DNA of 64,000 nt from Carnobacterium divergens (lineage in GTDB: Bacteria; Bacillota; Bacilli; Lactobacillales; Carnobacteriaceae). Below, one piece after another: positions 8,469 through 18,310 of this stretch (position 1 is its first letter; each line of letters starts with the position of its first letter). The notes under the pieces were generated by a model. That model had not been told where the DNA came from, made no database searches, and was given only the letters and a program-made list of their open reading frames with translations. Where the stretch lies: NCBI RefSeq assembly GCF_900258435.1, contig NZ_LT992558.1, forward strand, positions 1,377,246 to 1,441,245. Reading direction: 5' to 3'. Made by a program: the position numbers and the translations under genes.

Positions 8469-8496
8469 TTGATAGTCAAACAATTTGAATATCAAA
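8467..8496. promoter_or_regulatory. Tandem FabT operators
   Basis: Two adjacent perfect palindromes: GTTTGA-TAG-TCAAAC (8467-8481) and TTTGA-ATA-TCAAA (8484-8496), centres 16 bases apart. They cover the transcription start region in front of fabT. FabT in streptococci and lactococci binds such sites with long-chain acyl-ACP as co-repressor. Confidence 0.8.
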
Positions 8497-8544
8497 GCAA
8501 TTGATTGTAATGAATGACGAAATATAAGAAATGGAGGAGTTGAT

Positions 8545-9006
8545 GTGGCAGACTCATTTGAACTGATTAATGATTACTTAGTTGAAGTGTTTAACGAAAT
8601 CTTGATTATTGAAGAGACCGCATTGCAAAATAGCAGTTTCCAAGATGTATCAATCAAAGAGATGCATACCGTTGAAGCTATTGGTATGTATCGCAAACGA
8701 ACTACTTCTGAAGTCGCTAGAAAATTATCGATCACTGTTGGAACTTTAACTGTTGCGGTTAACAACCTAGTAAAAAAAGGCTATGTTGAGCGAATTAGAA
8801 GTGAAAATGATCGACGAGTAGTAAAGCTTGGACTAACTAAGAGAGGACGATTATTGTATCGTCTTCATGACAAATTCCATAAAGAGATGGTAAAAGAAAC
8901 CGTAGAAGGCATGAACCAAGAAGAGATTGAAATTCTCATCAAAGGTTTAGGGAATTTACATGGTTTCTTAGATAAAACCCAAAATAAATTGAAAGAACAG
9001 GGCTGA
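8545..9006 (+). CDS. fabT: MarR-family repressor of fatty acid synthesis FabT
   Basis: 153-residue MarR protein, the usual FabT length, with SIKEMHTVEAIG, the recognition helix region SITVGTLTVAVNNLVKKGYVER and wing RSENDRRVVKLGLTKRG. GTG start at 8545, seven bases after GGAGG (8533-8537). It is the first gene of the fab operon, as in streptococci and enterococci, and its own promoter carries FabT-type palindromes, so it likely represses itself and the downstream genes when acyl-ACP is abundant. Confidence 0.92.
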   Translation: MADSFELINDYLVEVFNEILIIEETALQNSSFQDVSIKEMHTVEAIGMYRKRTTSEVARKLSITVGTLTVAVNNLVKKGYVERIRSENDRRVVKLGLTKRGRLLYRLHDKFHKEMVKETVEGMNQEEIEILIKGLGNLHGFLDKTQNKLKEQG

Positions 9007-9011
9007 AATGA

Positions 9012-9995
9012 ATGGAAGCAAAAATAATTAGCACTGGAAGTTACCTCCCATCAACTAGCGTTCCTAATCAACAATTAGAAACGCTAATGGATACCAATGA
9101 TGAATGGATAAAATCCAGAACAGGAATTGAAGCGAGGCATTTAAGCGAAACTGAAAATACCTCAGTACTTTGTGGAAAAGCAGCAATCAAAATGCTTGAT
9201 AAAGCAAACGTATCCGCTTTAGAAGTCGATTTAATTATTGTGGCAACCATGACCCCAGATTATCAGACCCCCTCAACAGCTTGTTTAGTTCAAGAATATA
9301 TTGGTGCTAGACAAGTAATGGCCTTTGATATCAATGCAGCGTGTTCAGGTTTTGTCTACGCGCTTTCAATTGCTGAGAAAATGGTGCAAAGTGGAAATTT
9401 TCGTTATGCACTTGTTCTAGGCGGAGAAGTGATGTCGAAAGTAATTGATTGGGAAGATAGAAGTACAGCGGTTCTTTTTGGAGATGGCGCAGGAGGCGTG
9501 TTATTAAAAGGAGTAAATGAAAAAAAATCATTTCTCGCTGAAGATATTCATGCTGATGGTAGTCGCGGCCTTTCATTAACAGCAAGACCTTTAACAACGA
9601 AAGATCCTTTTTCAAAAACAACAGATGAGATACAGCAAACGGGTTATTTAAAAATGGATGGGCGAGCAATATTTGATTTTTCAATCCGAAATGTGCCAGC
9701 TAGTATTCGTCAACTTGCTGAAATTGGAGAGACTCAGCTTGCGGAAGTGGATTATTATTTACTTCATCAAGCAAACTACCGAATCGTTGAAGCGATTGCA
9801 AAAAAACTAAAACTTCCGATGAGCAAATTCAAAACGAATATGCAACACTACGGAAACACCTCTGCTGCCAGTATTCCTATTCTATTAGATGAAGTTGTTT
9901 CATCTGGAGAATTGAAATTAGGCAGTGGACAAAAAATTGTATTGACCGGTTTTGGCGGAGGCTTGACATGGGCTTCGATCTTAATCGAGTTATAA
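9012..9995 (+). CDS. fabH: 3-oxoacyl-ACP synthase III FabH
   Basis: 327 residues with the FabH triad: Cys111 in INAACSGF, His252 in LLHQANYR and Asn282 in HYGNTSAAS; the end GFGGGLTWAS is also diagnostic. It condenses an acyl-CoA primer with malonyl-ACP to start fatty acid elongation. The gene begins five bases after the fabT stop, with only a weak ribosome site inside the fabT end, so translation may be coupled. Confidence 0.95.
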   Translation: MEAKIISTGSYLPSTSVPNQQLETLMDTNDEWIKSRTGIEARHLSETENTSVLCGKAAIKMLDKANVSALEVDLIIVATMTPDYQTPSTACLVQEYIGARQVMAFDINAACSGFVYALSIAEKMVQSGNFRYALVLGGEVMSKVIDWEDRSTAVLFGDGAGGVLLKGVNEKKSFLAEDIHADGSRGLSLTARPLTTKDPFSKTTDEIQQTGYLKMDGRAIFDFSIRNVPASIRQLAEIGETQLAEVDYYLLHQANYRIVEAIAKKLKLPMSKFKTNMQHYGNTSAASIPILLDEVVSSGELKLGSGQKIVLTGFGGGLTWASILIEL

Positions 9996-10048
9996 ATAAA
10001 TAAAATAAGTACAAAAAAATTAAACCAAACATACTGGAGGAAATTATT

Positions 10049-10279
10049 ATGACATTCGAAAAAATTCAAGCAATTATTGTAGACCAATTAGGTAAAGAAG
10101 AAGAAGAGGTACAATTAACAACAAACTTCCGTGAAGATTTAGAAGCAGATAGTTTAGACTTATTCCAAATCATCAACGACATCGAAGACGAATTTGACAT
10201 CAAAATCGAATCAGAAGAAGGCTTAAACACAGTTCAAGACATCGTTAACTTTGTAGAAGCTGAATTAAAAAATAAATAA
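10049..10279 (+). CDS. acpP: Acyl carrier protein
   Basis: 76 residues, acidic, with the phosphopantetheine site Ser35 in [20 protein letters not shown] precedes the start at suitable spacing. It carries the growing acyl chain for all Fab enzymes of this operon. The motif reads DSLDLF rather than the common DSLDTV; this variation is also seen in lactic acid bacteria. Confidence 0.95.
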   Translation: MTFEKIQAIIVDQLGKEEEEVQLTTNFREDLEADSLDLFQIINDIEDEFDIKIESEEGLNTVQDIVNFVEAELKNK

Positions 10280-10307
10280 ACTAGAGAATAGAAAGTAGGA
10301 AACCTGC

Positions 10308-11264
10308 ATGCAATCAGAATTATGCGAAAAACTTGGAATCAAGTATCCAATCATTCAAGGAGCAATGGCGTGGGTAGCAAATGCAGAACTTGCAAGTGCT
10401 GTTTCTAACGCTGGTGGATTGGGGATTATTGCCTCAGGACATGCACCTGAAGAAGTGGTTCGTGAACAGATCAGGCAGGCGAAAGAAAAAACAGATCAAC
10501 CTTTTGGAGTAAATATTATGTTGCTTTCTCCCCATGTGGAGGCAGTGGTGAATGCTGTCTGTGAGGAAGGCGTTAAAGTAGTTACTACAGGCGCTGGAAG
10601 TCCAGGGAAATACATGAAAAAGTTCCGTGAACATGGCATTATTGTTATTCCTGTCGTTGCTTCGGTAGCATTAGCTAGACGAATGGAAAAAGACGGTGCG
10701 GATGCAATTATTGTCGAGGGAATGGAAGCCGGTGGCCATATTGGAAAATTAACCACGATGGTCATGGTTCCTCAAGTAGTGGATGCTGTTTCAATTCCTG
10801 TGATTGCAGCAGGTGGAATCGGAGATGGTCGTGGAATGGCAGCAGCCTTTATGTTAGGCGCTTCTGCTGTTCAACTTGGAACAAGATTCCTCGTTGCCCA
10901 TGAATGCACGATCCACCAAAACTTTAAAAATGCCGTTTTAAAAGCTAGAGATATCGACACCACGGTTACGGGTCAAATTACTGGACATCCTGTTCGGACA
11001 ATCCGTAATAAACTAACGCGTCTATATGATAAAGCAGAAAAAGAAGAGACCAGTAAAGATCAACCCGATTTTGAGCGTTTAGAAGCGATTGGTAAAGGTG
11101 CCTTAAGACGTGCTGTTATCGATGGCGATATGGACGCGGGGTCAATGATGTCAGGTCAAATTGCAGGACTTGTAAAAACTGAACAAAGCTGTGAAGAAAT
11201 CATTCAAGAACTAATGTCTGAATCGCAAACAGTGATCGAACAACAAAAAAAAGCCTTTATTTAA
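10308..11264 (+). CDS. fabK: FMN-dependent enoyl-ACP reductase II FabK
   Basis: 318 residues of the nitronate monooxygenase/FabK TIM-barrel family: IIQGAMAWVANAELASAVSNAGGLGII at the N-terminus (first strand), EGMEAGGHIG and the flavin-phosphate loop AAGGIGDGRGMAAAFMLGASAVQLGTRFL. Within a fab operon this is the last reductive step of elongation, replacing FabI; FabK enzymes are triclosan-insensitive. It is followed by a small hairpin before fabD. Confidence 0.93.
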   Translation: MQSELCEKLGIKYPIIQGAMAWVANAELASAVSNAGGLGIIASGHAPEEVVREQIRQAKEKTDQPFGVNIMLLSPHVEAVVNAVCEEGVKVVTTGAGSPGKYMKKFREHGIIVIPVVASVALARRMEKDGADAIIVEGMEAGGHIGKLTTMVMVPQVVDAVSIPVIAAGGIGDGRGMAAAFMLGASAVQLGTRFLVAHECTIHQNFKNAVLKARDIDTTVTGQITGHPVRTIRNKLTRLYDKAEKEETSKDQPDFERLEAIGKGALRRAVIDGDMDAGSMMSGQIAGLVKTEQSCEEIIQELMSESQTVIEQQKKAFI

Positions 11265-11297
11265 ATTCATTTTAGTGAATCAATTATTCTTAAAATG

Positions 11298-11320
11298 AGC
11301 CTTTATTTAAAGGCTTGTTT
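11298..11320 (+). terminator. Weak hairpin between fabK and fabD
   Basis: Seven-bp stem AGCCTTT / AAAGGCT with a four-base loop then TGTTTT. Probably an attenuator or RNA-processing hairpin rather than a full stop, since fabD has no obvious promoter of its own. Confidence 0.45.
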
Positions 11321-11380
11321 TACTAATAGGGACAACTTTCAAGAAAAAATAATGGCACTAGATAAAAGGAGTCAAACAAC

Positions 11381-12319
11381 ATGAAAATCGCTTTTGTATA
11401 TAGTGGTCAAGGAGCACAGTATCAAGGGATGGGCCAAGAACTCTATGAAAATAATCAAGTTGTAAGAGATGTTTTTCAGCATGCAAGTGATGCGCTAAAA
11501 ATGGATATGACTTCTCTGTGTTTTGATGAAAATGAACAATTAAATCAAACAACTTATACACAACCTGCTATTTTAACAGTGAGCATGGCAATTGATGCCC
11601 TTCTTAAAGAGCATGGCGTAGTACCTGAAGTAGTGGCTGGTTTGAGCTTAGGAGAGTATAGCGCTCTAGTAAAAGCAGGTGTTTTAGATTTTACAACAGC
11701 TGTTCAATTAGTGAAAAAGCGTGGACAATTTATGACTGAAGCTGTTCCAGCAGGAGATGGAGCTATGAGTGCTGTAATGGGATTAGATCGAAAAACCATT
11801 GAAGAAGCATGTATAGCAGCCAGTGATAGCGGTGTCGTTTCTCCAGCGAATTACAATATGCCTGGCCAAATTGTCATTGCAGGATTAAAAGAAGCGGTCG
11901 CTAAGGCAACTCTATTATTAGAAGAAAAAGGAGCGAAACGAATCATTCCTCTTCAAGTAAGCGGGCCCTTCCATACAGCTTTATTAAAACCAGCAGCGAT
12001 AGAATTAGCCAATGAACTGGAAGCCATTGAATTTCATCCGCTAAACTTACCAGTCATCAGCAATACGACTGCAAAGATAATTACAGATAAAGCAGATGTA
12101 AAACCACTTCTGACACAACAAGTGATGTCGCCAGTTTTATGGGAAGATAGCGTTAATACAATGATTGACATGGGCGTGGACACTTTTATCGAAGTTGGAC
12201 CTGGAAAAGCCTTAAGCAGCTTTATTAAAAAAATTAATCGGAATGTAACAATTTTAAATGTTGAAAATCAAAAAACGCTAGACAAAACGATTGAAACATT
12301 GAAAGGAATGAGTACATGA
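11381..12319 (+). CDS. fabD: Malonyl-CoA:ACP transacylase FabD
   Basis: 312 residues: FVYSGQGAQYQGMG at the N-terminus, nucleophile Ser89 in GLSLGEYSAL and catalytic His198 in SGPFHTALL. It loads malonate from CoA onto ACP. The stop overlaps the fabG start by four bases (ATGA), so the two are translationally coupled. AAAGGAG precedes the start. Confidence 0.95.
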   Translation: MKIAFVYSGQGAQYQGMGQELYENNQVVRDVFQHASDALKMDMTSLCFDENEQLNQTTYTQPAILTVSMAIDALLKEHGVVPEVVAGLSLGEYSALVKAGVLDFTTAVQLVKKRGQFMTEAVPAGDGAMSAVMGLDRKTIEEACIAASDSGVVSPANYNMPGQIVIAGLKEAVAKATLLLEEKGAKRIIPLQVSGPFHTALLKPAAIELANELEAIEFHPLNLPVISNTTAKIITDKADVKPLLTQQVMSPVLWEDSVNTMIDMGVDTFIEVGPGKALSSFIKKINRNVTILNVENQKTLDKTIETLKGMST

Positions 12320-13053
12320 CTTTAAAAGACAAAGCAGTGATTGTAACAGGAAGTTCAAGAGGCATTGGAAAAGCAATTGCACTTGAATTTGCAAAAAAAG
12401 GCTACAACATTGTATTAAATGGTCGCAAACCAATTGCTGACATAGTAGTTCAAGAAATTGAAGCAGAAGGCGTGAAATGTCATTGCTTTATCGGAGACGT
12501 AAGTGATTTTGGTTGTGCGAAACAATTGATTGATGAAACGAAGGAAGTTTTTGGCAGTGTAGATATTCTGGTCAATAATGCAGGAATTACAAATGATAAA
12601 TTATTAATGCGGATGTCAGAAGATGATTTTGATTCAATTTTAAACGTCAATTTAAAAGGAACGTTTAATACAATTCGTCATGCTTCAAGCGTGATGCTAA
12701 AACAACGAAGCGGAACAATTATTAACCTATCAAGTGTCATTGGTCAAATTGGAAACGCAGGTCAAGCCAATTATGCAGCAAGTAAAGCTGGTGTTATTGG
12801 TTTAACAAAATCAGCTGCCAGAGAATTAGCGGCTAGAGGAATTACCGTCAATGCGATTGCTCCAGGTTTTATTGAAACGGATATGACAGATGAACTATCC
12901 GATAAAGTAAAAGAATTATCAAAACAACAAATTCCATTAAATCGTTTTGGAACTGTTGAAGATGTTGCAAAAGCAGCCGTTTTCCTAAGTGAAAATAAAT
13001 ATATCACAGGACAAGTCATCAATATCGATGGTGGCATGGTGATGAACGGTTAA
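12316..13053 (+). CDS. fabG: 3-oxoacyl-ACP reductase FabG
   Basis: 245-residue SDR with TGSSRGIGKA (11-20), NNAG (87-90), catalytic Ser140, Tyr153 and Lys157, and the terminal INIDGGMVMNG typical of FabG. It reduces 3-oxoacyl-ACP with NADPH. The ATG lies inside the fabD stop region. Confidence 0.95.
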   Translation: MTLKDKAVIVTGSSRGIGKAIALEFAKKGYNIVLNGRKPIADIVVQEIEAEGVKCHCFIGDVSDFGCAKQLIDETKEVFGSVDILVNNAGITNDKLLMRMSEDDFDSILNVNLKGTFNTIRHASSVMLKQRSGTIINLSSVIGQIGNAGQANYAASKAGVIGLTKSAARELAARGITVNAIAPGFIETDMTDELSDKVKELSKQQIPLNRFGTVEDVAKAAVFLSENKYITGQVINIDGGMVMNG

Positions 13054-13072
13054 TGAAAGGGGCATAAAGAAG

Positions 13073-14314
13073 ATGAATCGTGTAGTGATTACAGGAATGG
13101 GTGCAGTTACCCCTATTGGAAATTCAGTGGATGCTTTTTGGGAAAGTTTAAAAGCTGGAAAAAACGGTGTTACCGAAATTACGAGATTTGATGCTTCAGA
13201 AACTGGCGTAACGTTAGCAGCAGAATTAAAAGATTTTGATGCAACAGTTTATATGCCAAAAAAAGAAACTAAACGTACAGATCTATTTTCACAATATGGA
13301 ATAGCAGCAGCTGTCCAAGCAATGGAAAATAGTGGCTTAGATACAGAAAAAATAGATGTCGATCGTTTTGGCGTAATCGTTAGTTCAGGAATTGGTGGGA
13401 TGAATACCATTCAAGAACAAGTAATCAAAATGCACGATCGTGGTCCACAACGTGTTGCTCCGTTCTTTGTCCCAATGGTGATTGGAAATATGGCAGCAGG
13501 AAATATTGCAATACGTGTTGGAGCAAAAGGTCTATGTACCTCAATCGTAACAGCATGTGCATCAGGAACCAATTCAATTGGTGAAGCGTTCCGTTCAATT
13601 AAGCACGGATACTCGGATGTGATTTTAGCTGGCGGAACAGAAGCGACGATTTGTGAAATTGGCATTGCTGGATTTGGCGCTTTAACAGCTTTAAGTAAAT
13701 CAACAGATCCTGAACGCGGTTCGATTCCATTCGATAAAGAGCGTAACGGTTTTGTAATGGGAGAAGGCGCGGGCGTTCTTGTATTAGAAGAATTGCAACA
13801 TGCGTTAGATCGTGGAGCAAAAATTTATGGCGAAGTTGTCGGTTACGGATCAACATGTGACGCTGGTCATATGACAAGCCCATCTGTTGATGGAAGCGGA
13901 GCTGGTAAAGCAATGATTCAAGCGATGAAAGAAGCTGGAATTGAACCAAAAGACGTGGATTACATCAATGCTCATGGAACAAGTACACCAGCAAATGACA
14001 GCGCTGAAACAACAGCCATTAAATACGCAATGGGTGAAGAAGCCCACAACGTTCCAATTTCAAGTACAAAAAGTATGATAGGACATTTACTAGGAGCAGC
14101 AGGAGCTGTTGAAGGAATCGCCTGTGTGAAAGCATTGGAAAATGACTTTTTACCGCCAACAATTGGGTTTAAAGAAGCGGATGAAGCCTGCGACTTAGAC
14201 TACATTCCAAATGTAGGACGCAAGGTGGAGTCAGCTAAATATGCGTTAAGCAACTCGCTAGGTTTTGGCGGACATAACGCTGTTGTCTGCTTTAAAAAGT
14301 GGGAGGAAGCTTAA
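13073..14314 (+). CDS. fabF: 3-oxoacyl-ACP synthase II FabF
   Basis: 413 residues with the condensing-enzyme triad Cys162 (TACASGTNS), His301 (NAHGTST) and His338 (MIGHLLGAAG). It performs chain elongation. The start follows GAAAGGGGC by about eight bases, and the stop is immediately followed by the accB ATG. Confidence 0.96.
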   Translation: MNRVVITGMGAVTPIGNSVDAFWESLKAGKNGVTEITRFDASETGVTLAAELKDFDATVYMPKKETKRTDLFSQYGIAAAVQAMENSGLDTEKIDVDRFGVIVSSGIGGMNTIQEQVIKMHDRGPQRVAPFFVPMVIGNMAAGNIAIRVGAKGLCTSIVTACASGTNSIGEAFRSIKHGYSDVILAGGTEATICEIGIAGFGALTALSKSTDPERGSIPFDKERNGFVMGEGAGVLVLEELQHALDRGAKIYGEVVGYGSTCDAGHMTSPSVDGSGAGKAMIQAMKEAGIEPKDVDYINAHGTSTPANDSAETTAIKYAMGEEAHNVPISSTKSMIGHLLGAAGAVEGIACVKALENDFLPPTIGFKEADEACDLDYIPNVGRKVESAKYALSNSLGFGGHNAVVCFKKWEEA

Positions 14315-14791
14315 ATGAATATTTCTGAAGTAAAAGAACTATTGGCTCTTGTCAACGAATCAGATTTAACGGAATTTGATTTGCAAATTGATAATACCGT
14401 TTTGCATATGAGTAAAAACGATACGCCAAAACCAAACCATGTTGAATCAGTAACAGCGAGTCCTGTTGTAGAAACAAAAATTAATGAAATAGCTAAAGAA
14501 GCGACACAGTCTAATACAACAACGATTGAATCCAACCCAGAAGCAGTAGAACTAGGTGGAACGCTGATTCCTTCACCAATTGTTGGCGTTGTTTATTTGA
14601 CCCCCACACCTGATCAACCAGCCTTTAAAAAAGTTGGGGATACGGTAGCTGTTGGAGAAACCTTATGTATTGTAGAAGCAATGAAACTAATGAATGAAAT
14701 TACTAGCGATACTGCAGGTACCATTGCAGAAGTTCTAATTGAAAACGAACAAGTCGTTGAATACAACCAACCCTTATTTAGAATCGTATAA
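14315..14791 (+). CDS. accB: Biotin carboxyl carrier protein of acetyl-CoA carboxylase
   Basis: 158 residues: an N-terminal helix region, a low-complexity linker (about 35-80), and a C-terminal biotinyl domain with Lys124 in EAMKLMNEI. Biotin on this lysine shuttles CO2 from AccC to AccAD. The ATG follows the fabF TAA with no gap; GGGAGGAAG within the fabF end is the ribosome site. Confidence 0.95.
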   Translation: MNISEVKELLALVNESDLTEFDLQIDNTVLHMSKNDTPKPNHVESVTASPVVETKINEIAKEATQSNTTTIESNPEAVELGGTLIPSPIVGVVYLTPTPDQPAFKKVGDTVAVGETLCIVEAMKLMNEITSDTAGTIAEVLIENEQVVEYNQPLFRIV

Positions 14792-14813
14792 TAAAATCTT
14801 AGGAGGCAATTAA

Positions 14814-15245
14814 ATGAGCATTTTAAACGCAACTGAAATTATGGAGTTAATCCCAAACCGTTACCCAATTTATTTTATCGACTATGTGGATGAGTTAATC
14901 CCAGGAGAGCACGTTGTTGCAACTAAAAACGTTACAATCAACGAAGAATTTTTCCAAGGACACTTCCCTGGAAACCCAACAATGCCAGGTGTTTTAATTT
15001 TAGAAGCATTAGCACAAGCAGGTTCAATTCCATTATTGAAATTAGATCGTTTTAAAGGCGAAACAGCCTACTTAGGTGGAATGAACAAAGTTAAATTCCG
15101 TAAAAAAGTAGTTCCTGGTGACGTTTTAAAATTACATGTAGACATCATTAAATTAAAAGAATACGCAGGTATTGGAAAAGCAGTCGCATATGTAGACGGT
15201 AAAAAAGTTTGTGAAGCTGAATTAACCTTTATCATTGGTAGATAA
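14814..15245 (+). CDS. fabZ: 3-hydroxyacyl-ACP dehydratase FabZ (or FabN-like)
   Basis: 143-residue hot-dog dehydratase with catalytic His50 and Glu64 in QGHFPGNPTMPGVLILEALAQ. It sits in the classical fabZ place between accB and accC. The segment near residue 15, NRYPIYFIDYVDEL, departs from the usual HRYPFLLVDRV of FabZ. Enterococci have a FabZ-like enzyme, FabN, that also isomerises trans-2 to cis-3 decenoyl-ACP to make unsaturated acids, and the sequence alone does not tell me which activity this one has. AGGAGG precedes the start. Confidence 0.88.
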   Translation: MSILNATEIMELIPNRYPIYFIDYVDELIPGEHVVATKNVTINEEFFQGHFPGNPTMPGVLILEALAQAGSIPLLKLDRFKGETAYLGGMNKVKFRKKVVPGDVLKLHVDIIKLKEYAGIGKAVAYVDGKKVCEAELTFIIGR

Positions 15246-15249
15246 GCCT

Positions 15250-16620
15250 ATGTTTAATAAAATTTTAGTAGCAAATCGTGGCGAGATTGCGGTACGTATC
15301 ATTCGCGCCTGCCGAGAATTAGGTATTGCAACCGTTGCGGTTTACTCAGAAGCAGATAAAGATGCCCTTCATATGCAACTAGCGGATGAAGCCATTTGTA
15401 TCGGTCCCGCTAAAGCAACAGACTCTTATTTAAATATGCAAAGTATATTAAGTGCGGCTGTTGTTACAAAAGCCCAGGCAATTCATCCTGGGTTTGGCTT
15501 TTTGTCAGAAAATAGTATTTTCGCTACTATGTGTCAAGAATGCAACATTACCTTTATCGGTCCAAAAGCCGAGACCATTGATCAAATGGGAAATAAAGCC
15601 AACGCAAGAACCTTAATGCAAGCAGCGAATGTTCCCGTAATTCCAGGTAGTGATGGTTTTATCACCAATGCCAAAGATGCCAAAGAATTGGCTGAAAAGT
15701 TAGGGTATCCAGTTATGTTAAAAGCTGCAGCTGGTGGAGGCGGAAAAGGGATTCGAAAAGTGGCAAATGCTGATGAACTTTCACCTGCCTTCAATAGTGC
15801 AAGCAGTGAAGCGAAAGCCGCATTTGGTGATGATCGAATGTATCTTGAAAAAATTATCGAACATGCCAGACACATCGAGGTTCAAATTCTTGGCGATCAT
15901 TTTGGTCATGCGATTCACCTTGGTGAACGTGATTGTTCTTTGCAACGTAACAATCAAAAAGTAATCGAAGAATCTCCATCTGTTGCAATCAGTGAAGAAC
16001 AGCGACAATTACTTGGAGAAACAGCTGTAAGAGCTGCAAAATACGTGAATTACCAAAATGCTGGGACTATTGAATTTCTACTGGATCAAGATGGAAAGTT
16101 CTATTTTATGGAAATGAATACACGAATTCAAGTAGAGCATCCTGTTACTGAAATGGCAACCGGAATTGATATTGTTAAAGAACAATTAAAAATTGCCAGT
16201 GGTTTACCTCTAGAAATTCAACAAGAGGAAGTCACAATAACTGGACACACGATTGAATGCCGAATCAATGCTGAAAATCCAGCCTTTCATTTTGCACCAT
16301 CTCCAGGGAAAATTGATTATTTATTTTTACCAAGTGGTGGACTAGGCTTACGTGTAGACAGTGCTGTTTTCGCTGGTTACGAAATTCCACCTTATTACGA
16401 TGCTATGATTGCTAAAATTATTACAAAAGGTGAGAATCGAGCAGAAGCAATTGCGAAAATGAAACGTGCATTAGGCGAATTAGTGATTGATGGCATTATT
16501 ACGAATCAATATTTCCAAGAAGATTTACTAGCAGATCAACGATTCGTTGAAGGCGCGTATGATACAAGTTTCCTACAAGATATTTTTCTTGATGAGTGGG
16601 AGCAGCAACAAACGAATTAA
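15250..16620 (+). CDS. accC: Biotin carboxylase subunit of acetyl-CoA carboxylase
   Basis: 456 residues starting MFNKILVANRGEIAVRIIRA, the conserved AccC beginning, which is why the ATG at 15250 is preferred over the TTG at 15235. ATP-grasp features include the glycine loop AAGGGGKGIRKV and MEMNTRIQVEHPVTE near residue 290. It carboxylates the biotin of AccB with ATP and bicarbonate. It starts four bases after the fabZ stop. Confidence 0.96.
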   Translation: MFNKILVANRGEIAVRIIRACRELGIATVAVYSEADKDALHMQLADEAICIGPAKATDSYLNMQSILSAAVVTKAQAIHPGFGFLSENSIFATMCQECNITFIGPKAETIDQMGNKANARTLMQAANVPVIPGSDGFITNAKDAKELAEKLGYPVMLKAAAGGGGKGIRKVANADELSPAFNSASSEAKAAFGDDRMYLEKIIEHARHIEVQILGDHFGHAIHLGERDCSLQRNNQKVIEESPSVAISEEQRQLLGETAVRAAKYVNYQNAGTIEFLLDQDGKFYFMEMNTRIQVEHPVTEMATGIDIVKEQLKIASGLPLEIQQEEVTITGHTIECRINAENPAFHFAPSPGKIDYLFLPSGGLGLRVDSAVFAGYEIPPYYDAMIAKIITKGENRAEAIAKMKRALGELVIDGIITNQYFQEDLLADQRFVEGAYDTSFLQDIFLDEWEQQQTN

Positions 16621-16652
16621 TTCTATGTACTGGAATCTAAAGAGGTGAAAAA

Positions 16653-17531
16653 ATGAAACTGTTTAAAAAAAGACCTTTTATTCCAATCGATATCAAACCT
16701 CAAAAACAAACTCAGTTGGATGAACCGATGGTGCCAGATGGAATGTGGGCACAATGTCCAAGCTGTAAAAAAGCCATTTATAACAAAGATTTAGGGAAAG
16801 AACAAATTTGCCCAAATTGCGGTTATAATTTTAGAATTGATGCTTTTGAGCGCATTGGATTGATTGTGGACGAAAATAGTTTTGAAGAGTGGGACAAAGG
16901 ATTAGCGAACACCAATCCAATGGAATTTCCAGCCTATTCAGAAAAAATTGAACGTTTACAGGAAGAAACAGGTTTAGATGAAGCTGTTGTCACTGGAAGA
17001 GCTACTATCAACAAGCAAGCATGTGTATTGGCTGTAATGGACGCTCGGTTTATTATGGGCAGTATGGGAACAGTTGTTGGCGAAAAAATCACTCGTGCTT
17101 TTGAAAAAGCAACAGAACGTCAATTGCCAGTAGTTATTTTCACTGCTTCAGGCGGTGCTAGAATGCAAGAAGGGATTCTCTCCTTAATGCAAATGGCGAA
17201 AATTAGTGCAGCAGTTGCAAAACATAGTGAAGCAGGCTTGTTGTACGTCGCAGTACTAACAGATCCTACAACAGGAGGAGTTTCAGCAAGTTTTGCCATG
17301 CAAGGAGATATTATCTTAGCTGAGCCACAAGCATTGATTGGATTTGCTGGAAGAAGAGTCATTGAACAAACCATTAATGAGGAGTTGCCAGAAGATTTCC
17401 AACGAGCAGAGTCATTATTAGAACATGGCTTTATTGATAAAATTGTACCACGTCCTGAATTAAAGGCGACGCTAGGATTGATTTTAACTCTTCATGCCCC
17501 AAAACCCGCGAAGGCAGGTGGAAACAATTGA
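16653..17531 (+). CDS. accD: Acetyl-CoA carboxylase carboxyltransferase subunit beta
   Basis: 292 residues. An N-terminal zinc ribbon has Cys35, Cys38, Cys53 and Cys56; the crotonase-like carboxyltransferase domain includes [11 protein letters not shown] and [11 protein letters not shown]. With AccA it transfers CO2 from biotin to acetyl-CoA. AGAGGTG precedes the start; its TGA overlaps the accA ATG. Confidence 0.96.
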   Translation: MKLFKKRPFIPIDIKPQKQTQLDEPMVPDGMWAQCPSCKKAIYNKDLGKEQICPNCGYNFRIDAFERIGLIVDENSFEEWDKGLANTNPMEFPAYSEKIERLQEETGLDEAVVTGRATINKQACVLAVMDARFIMGSMGTVVGEKITRAFEKATERQLPVVIFTASGGARMQEGILSLMQMAKISAAVAKHSEAGLLYVAVLTDPTTGGVSASFAMQGDIILAEPQALIGFAGRRVIEQTINEELPEDFQRAESLLEHGFIDKIVPRPELKATLGLILTLHAPKPAKAGGNN

Positions 17532-18310
17532 TGACTGCAAGCGAAATCGTAGCCTTAGCTAGAAAAACAACCCGTTTAACAGCGTTAGAATACATGAATT
17601 TCTTGTTTAATGACTTTATTGAATTCCATGGTGATCGTTCTTATCGAGACGATAAAGCAGTTGTTGGTGGAATTGCTACCTTGCAAAATCAACCAATTAC
17701 AGTTATTGGAATTCAAAAAGGGCATAATTTAGAAGAAAATATGATGCGCAATTTTGGGTCCCCTCATCCAGAAGGGTACCGAAAAGCATTACGCCTAATG
17801 AAGCAAGCTGAAAAATTTGGTCGCCCGGTGGTAACCTTTATTAATACAGCAGGTGCTTATTGTGGTGTTGAAGCAGAAGAGCGCGGACAAGGTGAAGCCA
17901 TCGCACGAAACTTGATGGAAATGAGTCAATTAAAAGTCCCTATTATTGCCATTATTATTGGTGAAGGTGGTAGTGGTGGTGCATTAGCACTTGCAATGGG
18001 AAATCAGGTTTGGATGATGGAACACACCATGTATTCTATTTTATCACCAGAAGGCTTTTCATCCATTTTGTGGAAAGATGCCTCACGATCTAAGGAAGCA
18101 GCAGAACTGATGAAACTAACAGCTCGTGATTTATTAGGACTTGATGTGATTGATAAAATGATTGAAGAAACCGATCAAAAAGTTCTGTTAACTCAAGAAA
18201 CCATTATGCAAAATTTGAAAAATGAATTAATTTTAGCCCTTCAACAGTTAGGGAAACTTACACCAGAAGAACTAGTTGAAGATCGCTACAAACGATTTAG
18301 AAAATACTAA
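17531..18310 (+). CDS. accA: Acetyl-CoA carboxylase carboxyltransferase subunit alpha
   Basis: 259 residues starting [16 protein letters not shown]. The ATG at 17531 shares its A with the accD TGA, and AGGTGG lies ~11 bases upstream. It includes [48 protein letters not shown] and [12 protein letters not shown], the oxyanion and CoA-binding region. The protein is shorter than the E. coli form at the N-terminus, as usual in Firmicutes. Last gene of the operon. Confidence 0.95.
   Translation: MTASEIVALARKTTRLTALEYMNFLFNDFIEFHGDRSYRDDKAVVGGIATLQNQPITVIGIQKGHNLEENMMRNFGSPHPEGYRKALRLMKQAEKFGRPVVTFINTAGAYCGVEAEERGQGEAIARNLMEMSQLKVPIIAIIIGEGGSGGALALAMGNQVWMMEHTMYSILSPEGFSSILWKDASRSKEAAELMKLTARDLLGLDVIDKMIEETDQKVLLTQETIMQNLKNELILALQQLGKLTPEELVEDRYKRFRKY

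Noticed and set aside
13411..14047. Minus-strand open frames inside fabF and similar long antisense frames elsewhere
   Set aside because: They lack ribosome sites and recognisable motifs and lie opposite strongly conserved coding sequence.
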